Assembly: GCA_963695405.1 (NCBI GenBank)
Contig: CAVOGJ010000002.1
Location: 62,001 to 126,000 of the forward strand
Direction of reading: 5' to 3'
Length of the DNA: 64,000 bases
From: CAVOGJ01 sp963695405
Lineage (GTDB): Bacteria; Planctomycetota; Planctomycetia; Pirellulales; Pirellulaceae
Translations under genes and position numbers: made by a program
The notes under the pieces: generated by a model
What the model was told of the DNA's origin: nothing
Database searches by the model: none
Seen by the model: the letters and a program-made list of their open reading frames with translations, nothing else
Shown here: positions 8,543 to 18,200 of the stretch, piece by piece
How the letters are laid out: every line of letters begins with the position of its first letter
Numbering within the stretch: position 1 is the stretch's first letter

Positions 8543-9558
8543 GCCGAACCTCCCGCTAGAGCCGTGGTTGGCCTGGCAATCATCCGACCGTGGCTCGACA
8601 AGACCCTCAACCGCGTCGACCGGACGACGAGCAGGCACGCGTTGGCCAGGATCAGAGAACCGACCGCGACGTGAGCGGTGATGGTCAACGACTGCCACAT
8701 CCCCTCGGCTTGGACAATGAATCCCGGTTGCGGTGTCCACCGCCCCAACACCGATGGCCAGCCGTACTTCACGGACCACGTGCCGACTCCTAGCAGGAAT
8801 TGGCAGATCACCAGCAGGCATAACCACCGGGCCGGACCTCTCAGCTGCTGCCCCGGATCGGTTCGCCTGGCGAGCCAAGCCAAACCGCTCGCCTGGAACA
8901 ACAGCAGTCCCGCCACCACGACATGAAAAATCACCGCCGTACGGAAAACGATCGCGGGTGCATAATCAATGCCGTGACGAAGTTGAGAGCCAAGCATCAA
9001 TTGGCTGGCCGCCAATCCCCACGCCAGCCAGCAGCCGACAAACCACGGTAGCGAGGGAGCCACCACGTCTTTGTTCACCGTCCGCCACCAGCGGCTGGTC
9101 ACCGCCGTCATGATGACGCAAAGTGAAAAGAAAAACGGGCCCACGATGCCATGCACTTGGGCGATGCGGCGATCATCGAGGAGGACGCGCTGTCCACCCA
9201 GAAGACCTTGGACGATCACCAGACCCAGGCAAGCCACCGACAACCACTTCACCCAGCGACGATCCTCGCAACGCCAAACCGTCACCACCAACGCGATGGC
9301 AATCAATCCGACCGAGGCACCCAAGAGGCGATGGCCGTGCTCGATCAGCAAGTCCCAGGGTCCCGCGATCCAAGTCTGCCAAGGGTAAAGGAACATGTTA
9401 TATCCGTAGGTGCTCGGCCAATCGGGTACGGCCATGCCGGCATCGTAGGTCGTCACCAACCCTCCGACCCAAATCAACGGAAACGTGGCGCAGCACAGCA
9501 GCCAAGCCACGAAGTGTGGCGCGTTGCGATGTCGTTGCTCGTTTCGTAATTGGGTCAT
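8539..9558 (-). CDS. ctaA: Heme A synthase (COX15/CtaA family)
   Basis: 339-residue, eight-helix membrane enzyme that oxidises the heme O methyl group to give heme A. Conserved heme-ligand histidines appear in EHGHRLLGASVGL, AQVHGIVGPFFFSL, IFHVVVAGLL and ITAHVAVGSLILAN, and the GGLVTTYDAGMAVPDWPSTYG segment is diagnostic of the COX15 type. It lies 18 bases after the subunit I gene and overlaps ctaB. Confidence 0.93.
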   Translation of the reverse strand: MTQLRNEQRHRNAPHFVAWLLCCATFPLIWVGGLVTTYDAGMAVPDWPSTYGYNMFLYPWQTWIAGPWDLLIEHGHRLLGASVGLIAIALVVTVWRCEDRRWVKWLSVACLGLVIVQGLLGGQRVLLDDRRIAQVHGIVGPFFFSLCVIMTAVTSRWWRTVNKDVVAPSLPWFVGCWLAWGLAASQLMLGSQLRHGIDYAPAIVFRTAVIFHVVVAGLLLFQASGLAWLARRTDPGQQLRGPARWLCLLVICQFLLGVGTWSVKYGWPSVLGRWTPQPGFIVQAEGMWQSLTITAHVAVGSLILANACLLVVRSTRLRVLSSHGRMIARPTTALAGGSA

Positions 9559-9576
9559 GGTCGCATCAATTGCCGA

Positions 9577-11358
9577 TCAGGCCGTTGCCGGCGGCGGTTG
9601 GTTCTGCGGATAAAAGTCCTGATCGGTTTCGGGGGAGCCATATTCGTACGGCCCACGATAGACCACTGGCTGAAAATCAAAGTTTCCGTGACCGGGAGGA
9701 CTAGGTGCCTGCCATTCGAGGCCATTGGCTCCCCACGGATTTCGGCCCACCTTGGGGCCGAAAAACATGCTGCCAATGAAGTTGATGGCGAAGATGATCT
9801 GCACGGCAACCATGCAAATCGCACAGACGCTCATGAATTGGTTCAACGGCAAAAGGTGTCGAAAGGTTTCGTAATGATACGGATCGGCCAGCCGCCGCGG
9901 AAAACCTACGGCTCCCAGAATATGCATGGTAAAGAATGTGCCGTTGAGAAAAATAAACGTCAGCAAGAAGTGAATCTTTCCCAGGGTCTCGTTCATCATG
10001 CGGCCAAACATCTTGGGATACCAGAAGTAGATCGCCGCCCACACCGCCATCGCCGTGCCCGCGAAGAGTACGTAGTGAAAATGTGCCACGATGAAATACG
10101 TGTCGTGAATGAAAATGTCGACTGGCGTGGCCGCCATGAAGATGCCAGATAAACCGCCAATCACGAACATCGAAACGAACGATAAGGCAAACAGCATGGG
10201 CGTCGTGAATTGAATCTTTCCGCCCCACAGGGTTCCCAGCCAGTTAAAGACCTTCACCGCACTCGGCAAGGCGATCATCATCGTCGACACCATGAACGTC
10301 ATGCCGAGGAAGGGATTCATGCCCGACACGAACATATGATGTCCCCAGACGATGAAACCGAGACCAGCGATAGCCGAGATGGAATAGACCATCGGCTTGT
10401 ACCCGAAGATCGGCTTGCGGGCAAAACAGCTGAGGATGTCGGAGACCATCCCCATGGCCGGGAGGATCATGATGTAAACGGCTGGGTGGGAATAAAACCA
10501 GAACAAGTGCTGCCACAGGAGGGGTTGGCCACCGCCACTGGCCGGGATCGAATTGTTGACAATCAGACCTTCTGGAATAAAAAAACCGGTTCCCAGCATG
10601 CGATCGGTCAACTGCATGAAACCGGCGGCCGTGAGCACCGGCAGGGCAAATGCCTGCAGAATGGCAGTGATGAACATGCCCCAGATCGTCAAGGGCAGCC
10701 GGAACATGGTCATGCCGGGCGCCCGCATTTGAATGATAGTCGTCATGTAGTTGACGGAACCCATCATCGAGGAAACACCGACGCAGGTGATACCCAACAG
10801 CCAAAGCGTTTGAGCCGGACCTGCATTTGGCGAAGCCTCCCAGACGGCCGAAAGAGGAGGATACGACGTCCAACCGCCTCCTGCTCCGTAGCCGGGAGTC
10901 ATGAAGCTCATGCCGATCAATATGAAAGCGGGCCACATGAACCAATAGCTGAGCATATTCAGCGTCGGAAAAGCCATGTCGTCGGCGCCGATCATGAGCG
11001 GGATCAGGTAATTGCCAAACGCGCCGGCCAAGATGGGAATGATCACAAAGAAAATCATCACCGTCGCGTGCATCGTAAAGAGCATCGTGTAGAACTCGGG
11101 AGAAATCTGTCCCCCTTCGCCCGAAAACAATAACGAGCCAATGACCGGCATGCCTTGCCAGGGCCAAGCGAGTTGCCAGCGGATGCCAAGTGCCAGAAGT
11201 CCGCCGACGAGGAACCAGAGCAACGTGGAAAACAAGAACTGCAAGCCAATGATCTTGTGATCACGCGAAAAGACGTACGTCGAGATGAACTCACCAATCC
11301 CGCCCTGTGAGGCGTGAGCACCGTGATCGTGGCCGCCAACAGCAATGCTACTCATCAA
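9577..11358 (-). CDS. ctaD: Cytochrome c oxidase subunit I (A2-type)
   Basis: 593-residue catalytic subunit with twelve or more helices; it reduces oxygen and pumps protons. Binuclear-centre motifs are present: FWFYSHPAVYIM (about residues 285-296), the HHMFVSG pair and HDTYFIVAHFHYVLF. The YSHP form replaces the GHPE glutamate of A1 enzymes, which marks the A2 subfamily (as in Rhodothermus caa3). The N-terminus (DHGAHASQGG) is His-rich. It follows the subunit II gene by 9 bases. Confidence 0.96.
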   Translation of the reverse strand: MMSSIAVGGHDHGAHASQGGIGEFISTYVFSRDHKIIGLQFLFSTLLWFLVGGLLALGIRWQLAWPWQGMPVIGSLLFSGEGGQISPEFYTMLFTMHATVMIFFVIIPILAGAFGNYLIPLMIGADDMAFPTLNMLSYWFMWPAFILIGMSFMTPGYGAGGGWTSYPPLSAVWEASPNAGPAQTLWLLGITCVGVSSMMGSVNYMTTIIQMRAPGMTMFRLPLTIWGMFITAILQAFALPVLTAAGFMQLTDRMLGTGFFIPEGLIVNNSIPASGGGQPLLWQHLFWFYSHPAVYIMILPAMGMVSDILSCFARKPIFGYKPMVYSISAIAGLGFIVWGHHMFVSGMNPFLGMTFMVSTMMIALPSAVKVFNWLGTLWGGKIQFTTPMLFALSFVSMFVIGGLSGIFMAATPVDIFIHDTYFIVAHFHYVLFAGTAMAVWAAIYFWYPKMFGRMMNETLGKIHFLLTFIFLNGTFFTMHILGAVGFPRRLADPYHYETFRHLLPLNQFMSVCAICMVAVQIIFAINFIGSMFFGPKVGRNPWGANGLEWQAPSPPGHGNFDFQPVVYRGPYEYGSPETDQDFYPQNQPPPATA

Positions 11359-11367
11359 TGGGACTCC

Positions 11368-12204
11368 CTAGTTGGCCGCAAATTCGGCCAGATTTTGTTC
11401 GGTTTCCAGTTGGTTCAGCCAATCGTTGTACTGTTGACGCGACTCAATCGTCATGCGGCCCTTCATCTTGTAGTGACCCCAACCGCAGAGTTCGGCACAC
11501 ACGATGTCATAGGTGCCTTCCTTGGTCGGCGTAAACCATACGTATTGCTTCATGCCGGGAACCACGTCATGTTTCACGCGTACGTTGGGCAGGAAGAAAC
11601 TGTGCAGAACATCCATACTTTTGATTGCGATCACCGCTTCCTCGCCGACAGGCAGATGCAGATCATTTACGGTGTAAAGATCGTCAGGTGTCCCCAACTC
11701 GTCGTCGCGCCCGGCATACTGAATCCGCCATTCAAACTGTCGCCCGGTGACCTGTACTGAAGCCGAGTCATCGGCCGTACCCACGATTCCGTCGGGACCC
11801 GGCAAGAGGGCCGGGCGTTCCACCTTCGAGCCGGCCCAGGTATCCATCTGGTAGATGGCGATGAATAGCAAGGTCGCTGCCGGCAGGATGGACCAGACGA
11901 CCTCGAGCGTATGGCTACCGTGCATGTATCGGACGCCCTCGGTATTCTGCTTCGCGTCGTATTTCCAGAGGAAAACGAACATCGCGATTCCCGTCCCGAC
12001 AAAAATGGCGCCCGTCAGGTACATGATGAAGTTGAAGAGTCCATCGATGATGTGACCGTCCCGAGAGATGTCCTCCGGGAACCAGTGATCTTGTAGCGGC
12101 CAGGAATTACTGGCTGCCACGGCGAACACGAGCACGCCGAGGATGGGTATGAGCAGAAACAACAGCGCCCAGGATCGCTCGATTAACGTTTTCAGGAATT
12201 GCAA
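11368..12204 (-). CDS. ctaC: Cytochrome c oxidase subunit II
   Basis: 278-residue subunit with two N-terminal helices (ALLFLLIPILGVLVFAV; IMYLTGAIFVGTGIAMFVFLW) and a periplasmic cupredoxin domain. CuA ligands are visible: His in DVLHSFFLP and the cluster CAELCGWGHYKM. It has no fused cytochrome c domain, unlike many caa3 oxidases, so electrons must come from a separate donor; the diheme lipoprotein and the cupredoxins encoded just upstream are candidates. Confidence 0.95.
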   Translation of the reverse strand: MQFLKTLIERSWALLFLLIPILGVLVFAVAASNSWPLQDHWFPEDISRDGHIIDGLFNFIMYLTGAIFVGTGIAMFVFLWKYDAKQNTEGVRYMHGSHTLEVVWSILPAATLLFIAIYQMDTWAGSKVERPALLPGPDGIVGTADDSASVQVTGRQFEWRIQYAGRDDELGTPDDLYTVNDLHLPVGEEAVIAIKSMDVLHSFFLPNVRVKHDVVPGMKQYVWFTPTKEGTYDIVCAELCGWGHYKMKGRMTIESRQQYNDWLNQLETEQNLAEFAAN

Positions 12205-12255
12205 AGTCGTTCTCCCGCAGCGATGGGCCGTGGATAGTTGATGGAAGTGTTGAGG

Positions 12256-13503
12256 TTACATTCGTGGCCGTGAATACACGGGCTCGTCAGCGCCCGTAGT
12301 GGCCATCGATTCATAGGGCAACGATTGGACGTAGTTGATCAGGTGCCACAAGTCATCCGTCGTCAGGCCTGTGGATTGTCCCGGCTGTTTCATCATGGCG
12401 GCCGGCATCGGACCGCCGTCGATGCCATCGTAAATTCGCCAGTACAAATCGACCGGTCGCCTGCCACCCCGATAAATTCCCGCACGTAGATTGCGGGGAA
12501 TGATATTCCGTGGCGGGAGAGCGTGATACTTATTCGTCAAGGCGTCAAGAATCGCTTGCTTCTTCGCGGGGTCCGTTTCTTTGATCCAATCGGCCGCGTA
12601 CTCCTTGGTCCAATCGTCATAGTCGTCGACCTGTCCGTCACCAAGTTGACTGTCGCCATGGCACTTCACACAGTTAGCGACCGATCCGTAAAACAACTCT
12701 TTCCCCTGTTGGATTGAGGCCAGCAATTCCTCCCCTTCCCAAGCGGGTCGAGAGGGAACCGGAATGATCTCGTCCTCTGCTTTCTTCCATTTGTTGACGA
12801 TGCCGTCGAGAATTTCGTCCACCAGGACTTCTTTCACTTCCGCCAGATTTTCATCATCCAACAAGCGATCTTCCTCGTCGAGTTCCTGCGTTGAATAATC
12901 GATCAAGGCCCGTTCTGTCTCGCCGCGGATGCTGAGGTATTTGACATAGTCGACCAGCGCTTCCACCTCGTTCTCTGGCAGCAGCTTGAAGGAAGGCATC
13001 GAAGTCCCGGCAACACCGTTCAGGAGCGTTTTCTTCAAATCCGCATGCGTGGGGCGGGAACCGCGGGGAGTTGACTTGAATTTGTACGTTCCTCTCCGAT
13101 AGTCACGTGGATACGGATTAAGAAAAAGTGCCGTGGGGCCATTCCCGTCACCGGTCGTCCCATGACAGTGGCCGCAGTGCTGGCGGTACAAGCCGGTCGG
13201 CCGACCATATTCGTCGCTACCGACCGGTCCGGCAGCCATTCGCAGACTCTCGGGATGAATCAGTTCTTCAATTCCCGAATCGCCTGGCGGGAGGACCGGT
13301 TCGTCGGGCGTTCCAAACATCGCCGCCAACGCGTCGACAATGTCGCCCTCTTGTGCCGGCTGCAAGTCGGCGCTCTCCTGTTCCTCCTGATTTTTCAGGT
13401 AAACAAGATTGGTAGTGTAGTGCGCTATCGGTGCGCCACATCCAGAGATCAGCAGCAGGCTGAAGAGTGCGGGTAGGCGAACGAAGTGCGTGTGGGAAGA
13501 CAT
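12256..13503 (-). CDS. Diheme cytochrome c lipoprotein
   Basis: 415-residue secreted protein with a lipobox ending LISGC (Cys22) and two class I-like cytochrome c motifs, CGHCH at residues 110-114 and CVKCH near residue 277. Each has a downstream Met candidate (SMPSF, PMPAAMM). The 150 residues between the hemes are acidic. Its place between the cupredoxin genes and oxidase subunit II, and the lipid anchor, suggest it passes electrons to CuA; this is inferred. It resembles the c-type subunits of ACIII-like or fused bc/oxidase clusters, but I cannot name an exact family. Confidence 0.88.
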   Translation of the reverse strand: MSSHTHFVRLPALFSLLLISGCGAPIAHYTTNLVYLKNQEEQESADLQPAQEGDIVDALAAMFGTPDEPVLPPGDSGIEELIHPESLRMAAGPVGSDEYGRPTGLYRQHCGHCHGTTGDGNGPTALFLNPYPRDYRRGTYKFKSTPRGSRPTHADLKKTLLNGVAGTSMPSFKLLPENEVEALVDYVKYLSIRGETERALIDYSTQELDEEDRLLDDENLAEVKEVLVDEILDGIVNKWKKAEDEIIPVPSRPAWEGEELLASIQQGKELFYGSVANCVKCHGDSQLGDGQVDDYDDWTKEYAADWIKETDPAKKQAILDALTNKYHALPPRNIIPRNLRAGIYRGGRRPVDLYWRIYDGIDGGPMPAAMMKQPGQSTGLTTDDLWHLINYVQSLPYESMATTGADEPVYSRPRM

Positions 13504-13513
13504 AGGCTTTCAA

Positions 13514-14431
13514 TTATTCAAATACGTCCATGGCGATTGGGATATCGAGTTCTTTACCTTCTGGACCTAGCGTCACGACCAGGCGACCCTTCTTGACGGT
13601 CTGCCCATCGACCGTGATGCCATCGAGAAACTTGCTTTTTTCCTGCCAGATACGAAACTCAAGCTCGATTCCCGCCGGCAAATTCGGGATTTCGAATTCG
13701 CCCTCCTCGTTCGTAACCGCAAAATAGCCGTTGTCGCGAACCAACATATGAGCCGACATCCAGGGGTGGATCGAACAGGAAACGGGGGTCGGGGACTTCC
13801 ATTCCTCGTCCGGTACGTAGCTGATCTCACCACCCGAGGCCACGATGCGGTTAATAGGCGTATTTTCGATTTTCGTGTTGTGTCCGACGGGATCGCTATT
13901 AAGGATCCGCAGCGTTTGCCCCGTCTGCATGGCAAAGACGTGCGACAGGAACGTACACTCTTTCTGGTCAAATACGAACTCACCCGGCTTGCCCGGCTTG
14001 GCGTTCGGATGAGTCCAAGGTTCTTCTGAGGGCAGTGATGTGGTTAAGAACACCAGCACCCCTTTGATGCCCCCGCCGCTGCCGACCACCAGTTGCTCAC
14101 TGAGAACCGGCTTACCGCCCGGAGCACAAACCTCCGCATCGTCGCCGCCGACCGGCAGCCGCTTCGGTTCGGGCGGAGTTCCCTGCAAAGTGACGCGCCC
14201 GCGGAGGCTACTCCAGCCGGTTGGTTGCGCACGTTCCGGGGCCGCGCCGGTATCCGCTGCCGCGCTGGCGCCACCTCCCATCGCTTTCCGCAACGTCAGC
14301 GCGCGGTCCATATCGGGTACGCGGACGGAACGGTCAGCGCAACCGACAACAGCCAGGATCGCGGCTGCCAGGATGCCCGAGCAGAAACGGTGGTGCATCG
14401 TATCGTGTCCCAAGACTCGTAGGTTCATCAT
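13514..14431 (-). CDS. Cupredoxin-like lipoprotein (paralog 1)
   Basis: 305-residue secreted protein with a probable lipobox AVVGC (Cys31). After a variable region the core has SHVFAMQTGQTLRILNSD, DPVGHNTKI and PVSCSIHPWMSAHM, which offer the His, Cys, His and Met set of a type 1 copper site. The C-terminal part (AVTNEEGEFEIPNLPAGIELEFRIW) resembles a carboxypeptidase-regulatory-like domain. It is clearly homologous to the next gene. Its start overlaps that gene's stop (TAATG). A role as electron carrier is inferred from fold and location. Confidence 0.8.
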   Translation of the reverse strand: MMNLRVLGHDTMHHRFCSGILAAAILAVVGCADRSVRVPDMDRALTLRKAMGGGASAAADTGAAPERAQPTGWSSLRGRVTLQGTPPEPKRLPVGGDDAEVCAPGGKPVLSEQLVVGSGGGIKGVLVFLTTSLPSEEPWTHPNAKPGKPGEFVFDQKECTFLSHVFAMQTGQTLRILNSDPVGHNTKIENTPINRIVASGGEISYVPDEEWKSPTPVSCSIHPWMSAHMLVRDNGYFAVTNEEGEFEIPNLPAGIELEFRIWQEKSKFLDGITVDGQTVKKGRLVVTLGPEGKELDIPIAMDVFE

Positions 14432-15216
14432 TATTTGAGGGCGCTGGCCGCCACTTCCACCGTGCCCAGGTCAACCGGCTTACCGGCAAACTTGATTTCG
14501 TTCCGCCCCTTCTTCCACTTGGTGGCCTTACCGCCCACTTTGACGTTTTCCACATAACCGCCTTCGTGCCAGAAGGTGAACGTCCACTCGCCCGCCGGCA
14601 CATGCTTGATCTCGAACTTCCCATCTTTGTCCGTGACGGCCGAATAGGGGTTGTCCTTGATCAGCAGCCAACCCTTCATCCAAGGGTGGATGTTGCAGCT
14701 AACTGGCACGGGCACCCGTTCTACTTCGGGGAATTCTTCCGTCCGCGATTCGTTGGCGGGTACGATCGGATTAATGGAAGAATTCGCCGAGCAATCGATT
14801 TTTGTATTGTGTCCGACAGGGTCCTTGTTACCGATCAGCAACTTCTGCGTCGTCTGCAGAATGGCCACGTGTGGTTCGAACATGCAATCTAGATTGTCCA
14901 ACGTCACCTCGCTCGTCGCCGTCTCGGCGTACGACTCGTGCACGGGTGGCTTTTCGTTTCTCTTCAGGTACATGAAAACCACAATGTTCGCGATGCCTTT
15001 GTTGTCGGGATTCACGACCAGCGAATCATCGACCAGGTTATGCTTGCCGCACACATCAACATCCTTGGTCACGCTAATGCGGTTGGGTTTGGGGGCATCG
15101 CCGGTGAAAACGAAGGTACCGCTAAAGTCGGACCAGTCCTCGCCATGGGTGGCGACGGGCGTCATCCACGACAACAGGGCGGCAGCGATCAGGAGTGATA
15201 CTTTCCAATTCATCAT
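14431..15216 (-). CDS. Cupredoxin-like secreted protein (paralog 2)
   Basis: 261-residue protein with a cleavable-type signal peptide (MMNWKVSLLIAAALLSW, ending near VATHGED) and no lipobox. The ATG at 15216 is preferred because AGAGGAA lies upstream at good spacing. The core repeats the pattern of its neighbour: DPVGHNTKI and PVSCNIHPWMKGW as candidate copper ligands, then a carboxypeptidase-regulatory-like tail. It sits directly after the octaheme gene. One paralog is lipid-anchored and one is soluble, which suggests two stages of a carrier chain; this is speculative. Confidence 0.8.
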   Translation of the reverse strand: MMNWKVSLLIAAALLSWMTPVATHGEDWSDFSGTFVFTGDAPKPNRISVTKDVDVCGKHNLVDDSLVVNPDNKGIANIVVFMYLKRNEKPPVHESYAETATSEVTLDNLDCMFEPHVAILQTTQKLLIGNKDPVGHNTKIDCSANSSINPIVPANESRTEEFPEVERVPVPVSCNIHPWMKGWLLIKDNPYSAVTDKDGKFEIKHVPAGEWTFTFWHEGGYVENVKVGGKATKWKKGRNEIKFAGKPVDLGTVEVAASALK

Positions 15217-15292
15217 AGTGGTTCCTCTTTCTGGGGTCGCTTCGATAGTGAATGTGACAGCAGGCGTGACCCGCACTGGGGTCGTGGCCAAG

Positions 15293-18200
15293 CTACCCAC
15301 CGCCACGGGTCTCGAGACTTTCCTCGGACGATTCCGCACTGGCCTCGGACAAGCGGGCGGACGATTGGTCCGGCGTTGCCGTCGCGCCTTGGTCTTCCGC
15401 CGGAATATTGTTGCTGTCGGCCGAGGCTTTGACCAGCTTGGACACGTCGAACTGCATCCCCATGAACTCGGAGTAGTTCATGAGCAAGTCGACCAGTCCG
15501 TTCAATTGATCAATACTGGTGCCTGGATAAATCTCCTGGGAGACGCCTCCCAAGGTCGGCGAATTCGGGTCGAAGGGAATGTTTACCGGCATCGCGGTAT
15601 AGGGCAGGATGCTCTTGGGATTCGCGATCCATCGTTTCACGTATTCCGGCCGTAGTCGGAACTGGACCTTGGAAAGATCGGGCGCCAGCGCCCGCTGATT
15701 GCTCTCGGGCGTGTAATTCCCGATCAAATGGCACTTAATGCAGTAATTCTGATTGGTCACGATCTGCATCGCGTGGTCCAGCCGTGACTGGACTCCCTCC
15801 TTCCCGTCGCCAAACTTGGCCGCTTCCATTTCGAGATGGTTGGCGAGCAACCGATCGTCAAACGGGAACGGATACTCCGCGGCATCACGAGCCGCAAAGT
15901 AGTCGACCAGCTGGGTGGCTTCGGCGGGCGACATGTTGAACTTCGGCATTCGCAGGAAAACCGCCGGGCGAATCGGGTAGGGTTCCAGCAGGAAGGAATG
16001 CAGCCATTCGGGTTGGACCTTGACACCCTCGCCTACTAAAGGGGGCGGCAGCCAGCTCCACGCTTCCGTTCCATTGGCCGACGAATTGGTTTCCTTCTCC
16101 ACCTCGACCACGCGTGGCAGCAGCCACATCGTCAGATCACCACCCCTGGTGGGATACTTCTTGCGAATGGTGGCTCCGGAAATCTCTAGGCGGCGGAGAC
16201 CCACTTCGTAAGGTTTGCCTTCCCAAGCCAGCGACTTCCACGGTTCGAAGGGATACAACAAGGTGGCCGGATCGTACTCCTCTTCGGGGTCGATCTCGTC
16301 TCCTTCTTCATCGAGCACCACGACGGTGGCATCTTCGTTGCTGATAACAGGCTCGCCCTCAATCATCGCCGTCAGCACACCTTGCGTCTTGTCGGGCGTA
16401 TTCGATCGGCTCAGTTCCGCTGCCGAAAACTCGCTGGCCAGGAACGGATAGTCAACCGCGTTCGGCGCGGACCCCAGTTCACCCGGTTCGAACTGCACGA
16501 CCCATTTTTCTGCCTCAAGGATATGGCAGCCGCCGCAATTGTATTTTTCCAGTACCCGCCGCCCAGCCACGATGGCTGCGCCTCGTTCATCGGGTTGATA
16601 AACAAACTCTTCCGCAGGCGGATCCGCAACTAAACCCAACACAAACGTGATCACTTTCTCCCGCTCTTCCGGGTCGAGCGGGAACAATGGCATCCGCAAT
16701 CGTTCGTTGTAGCGCTTGTTCGTCGTCTTTTTGTAATCGTAACTTCGCGGCTCGGTAAGCTTTTGCCAGATAAAGCCGGACCGATCGGCTGCCGCCAACT
16801 GATCCATGTAAAACGAATCATCGAACTCGGCGTGGCCCGCGGCCGACGTTTCGTCGTCATGGGAAGCCATCTCGTGCGACGGGCCCATCGAGTGATCCGG
16901 GGCCGGCTGGTCTTCATGGCCCGTGGCGGTGGAACCGCTGCCCGCAGCGCCATGGGCCGCATGCTCGCCGTGTGCTGCATGTCCTCCGTTATGGAGGTAC
17001 TCGAGAATGTGTTCGAAGGCCAGCTTCGATGATTCCTTTCGACCCCAATCAGCCATGGCAGTACCGATCGGTTTGGCATCCTCGAAACCAGGAATGTCGT
17101 GGCAGCCGTAGCAGCCGTACTTCGAAATGGCCTTACGTCCGACGTAGAGCAACTTCTGATCCGTCGAGGCCGAACCGACCAATTCGATCTCGGCTCCCTT
17201 CAACGAACGGCTCATCTCAGTAGGGATTCCCTCTGCCAAATACCTGGTCGCAGCGCGCTGCGGGAAGGTGGCCTTCAAATGCTCTAACGACAGCTCGTCG
17301 AGATCCGTTTCATTGGGCGTGAGAGCCGCAACCGATGCCGTCGGCGGTTGCCAGCCTTTGCCACCGCTCAATAAATAGGCCGTGATGTCGGCCACTGGGT
17401 CTGTGATCGTACCGTCCGGCTGCGTAATCGGATCCAGGTAGAGATCGGGCATCTTGGTTCGTGCATGATAATGCGTTGGCTGCTTGATCCAGGAATAGAG
17501 CCACTGTTCGGCACGGGGCGCATCCGCCGTAGAGGCAAACTTATCCGCCAGACCCGTCAAATTCGGGCCCTGGATCGCCGTTGATACCGGGAAGTCTTCG
17601 TGCTGGTGGCAAGCCAGGCAGCCACGCAGTTCGAACGCAAGTTTACCCCGTTCGACGGACGGCGGTTCGACACCCGTCGCTGGCTGCAGGTATTCGAAAG
17701 GCTGGCTGCGATCCAACAAGTAGCGGACCATGCCAAGAATTTCAACCTTCTCGAATCGTTCGGCAAGCTCACGATCCGGATCGTCAAGATGATCCCACAG
17801 TTCGAAGAACTGCGGCATCTTGGTGCTTGGCCGGAAATTGCTCGGCTTGCGAATCCAGTCGTACATAAACGAAGCACCCAGCTTGTGCGCCACGTATCTC
17901 AAGCTGGGCCCCGTCTTGCGGCGTTCGCCAGGCGTATCTTGATCCTGCAAGACGTCGGCCATGCGGTGGGCCGCCAATGTCAGCTGCGGAGTATCGGATG
18001 CCGAGTCGTCCAGCAACAGCTGCCGCAACTCATGCCGTGCCCGATCATCAAATGGACGTCCAATGACCTTCTCGGTCAGTTGTTGCGCTGGTGCGCCGAG
18101 GTTGGCAAAACCCGGATCGGCTTTCACCGTCGCCGCGGCCGCGTAGTAGTTGGGTTCGAGTCGCAGGTCGGGACCGACGCGGCGATCAGGGCCATCGTAG

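Noticed and set aside
10210..11133. 307-codon plus-strand frame opposite cytochrome oxidase subunit I
   Set aside because: It is antisense to a highly conserved gene, and its His/Arg/Asp-rich make-up reflects the opposite frame.
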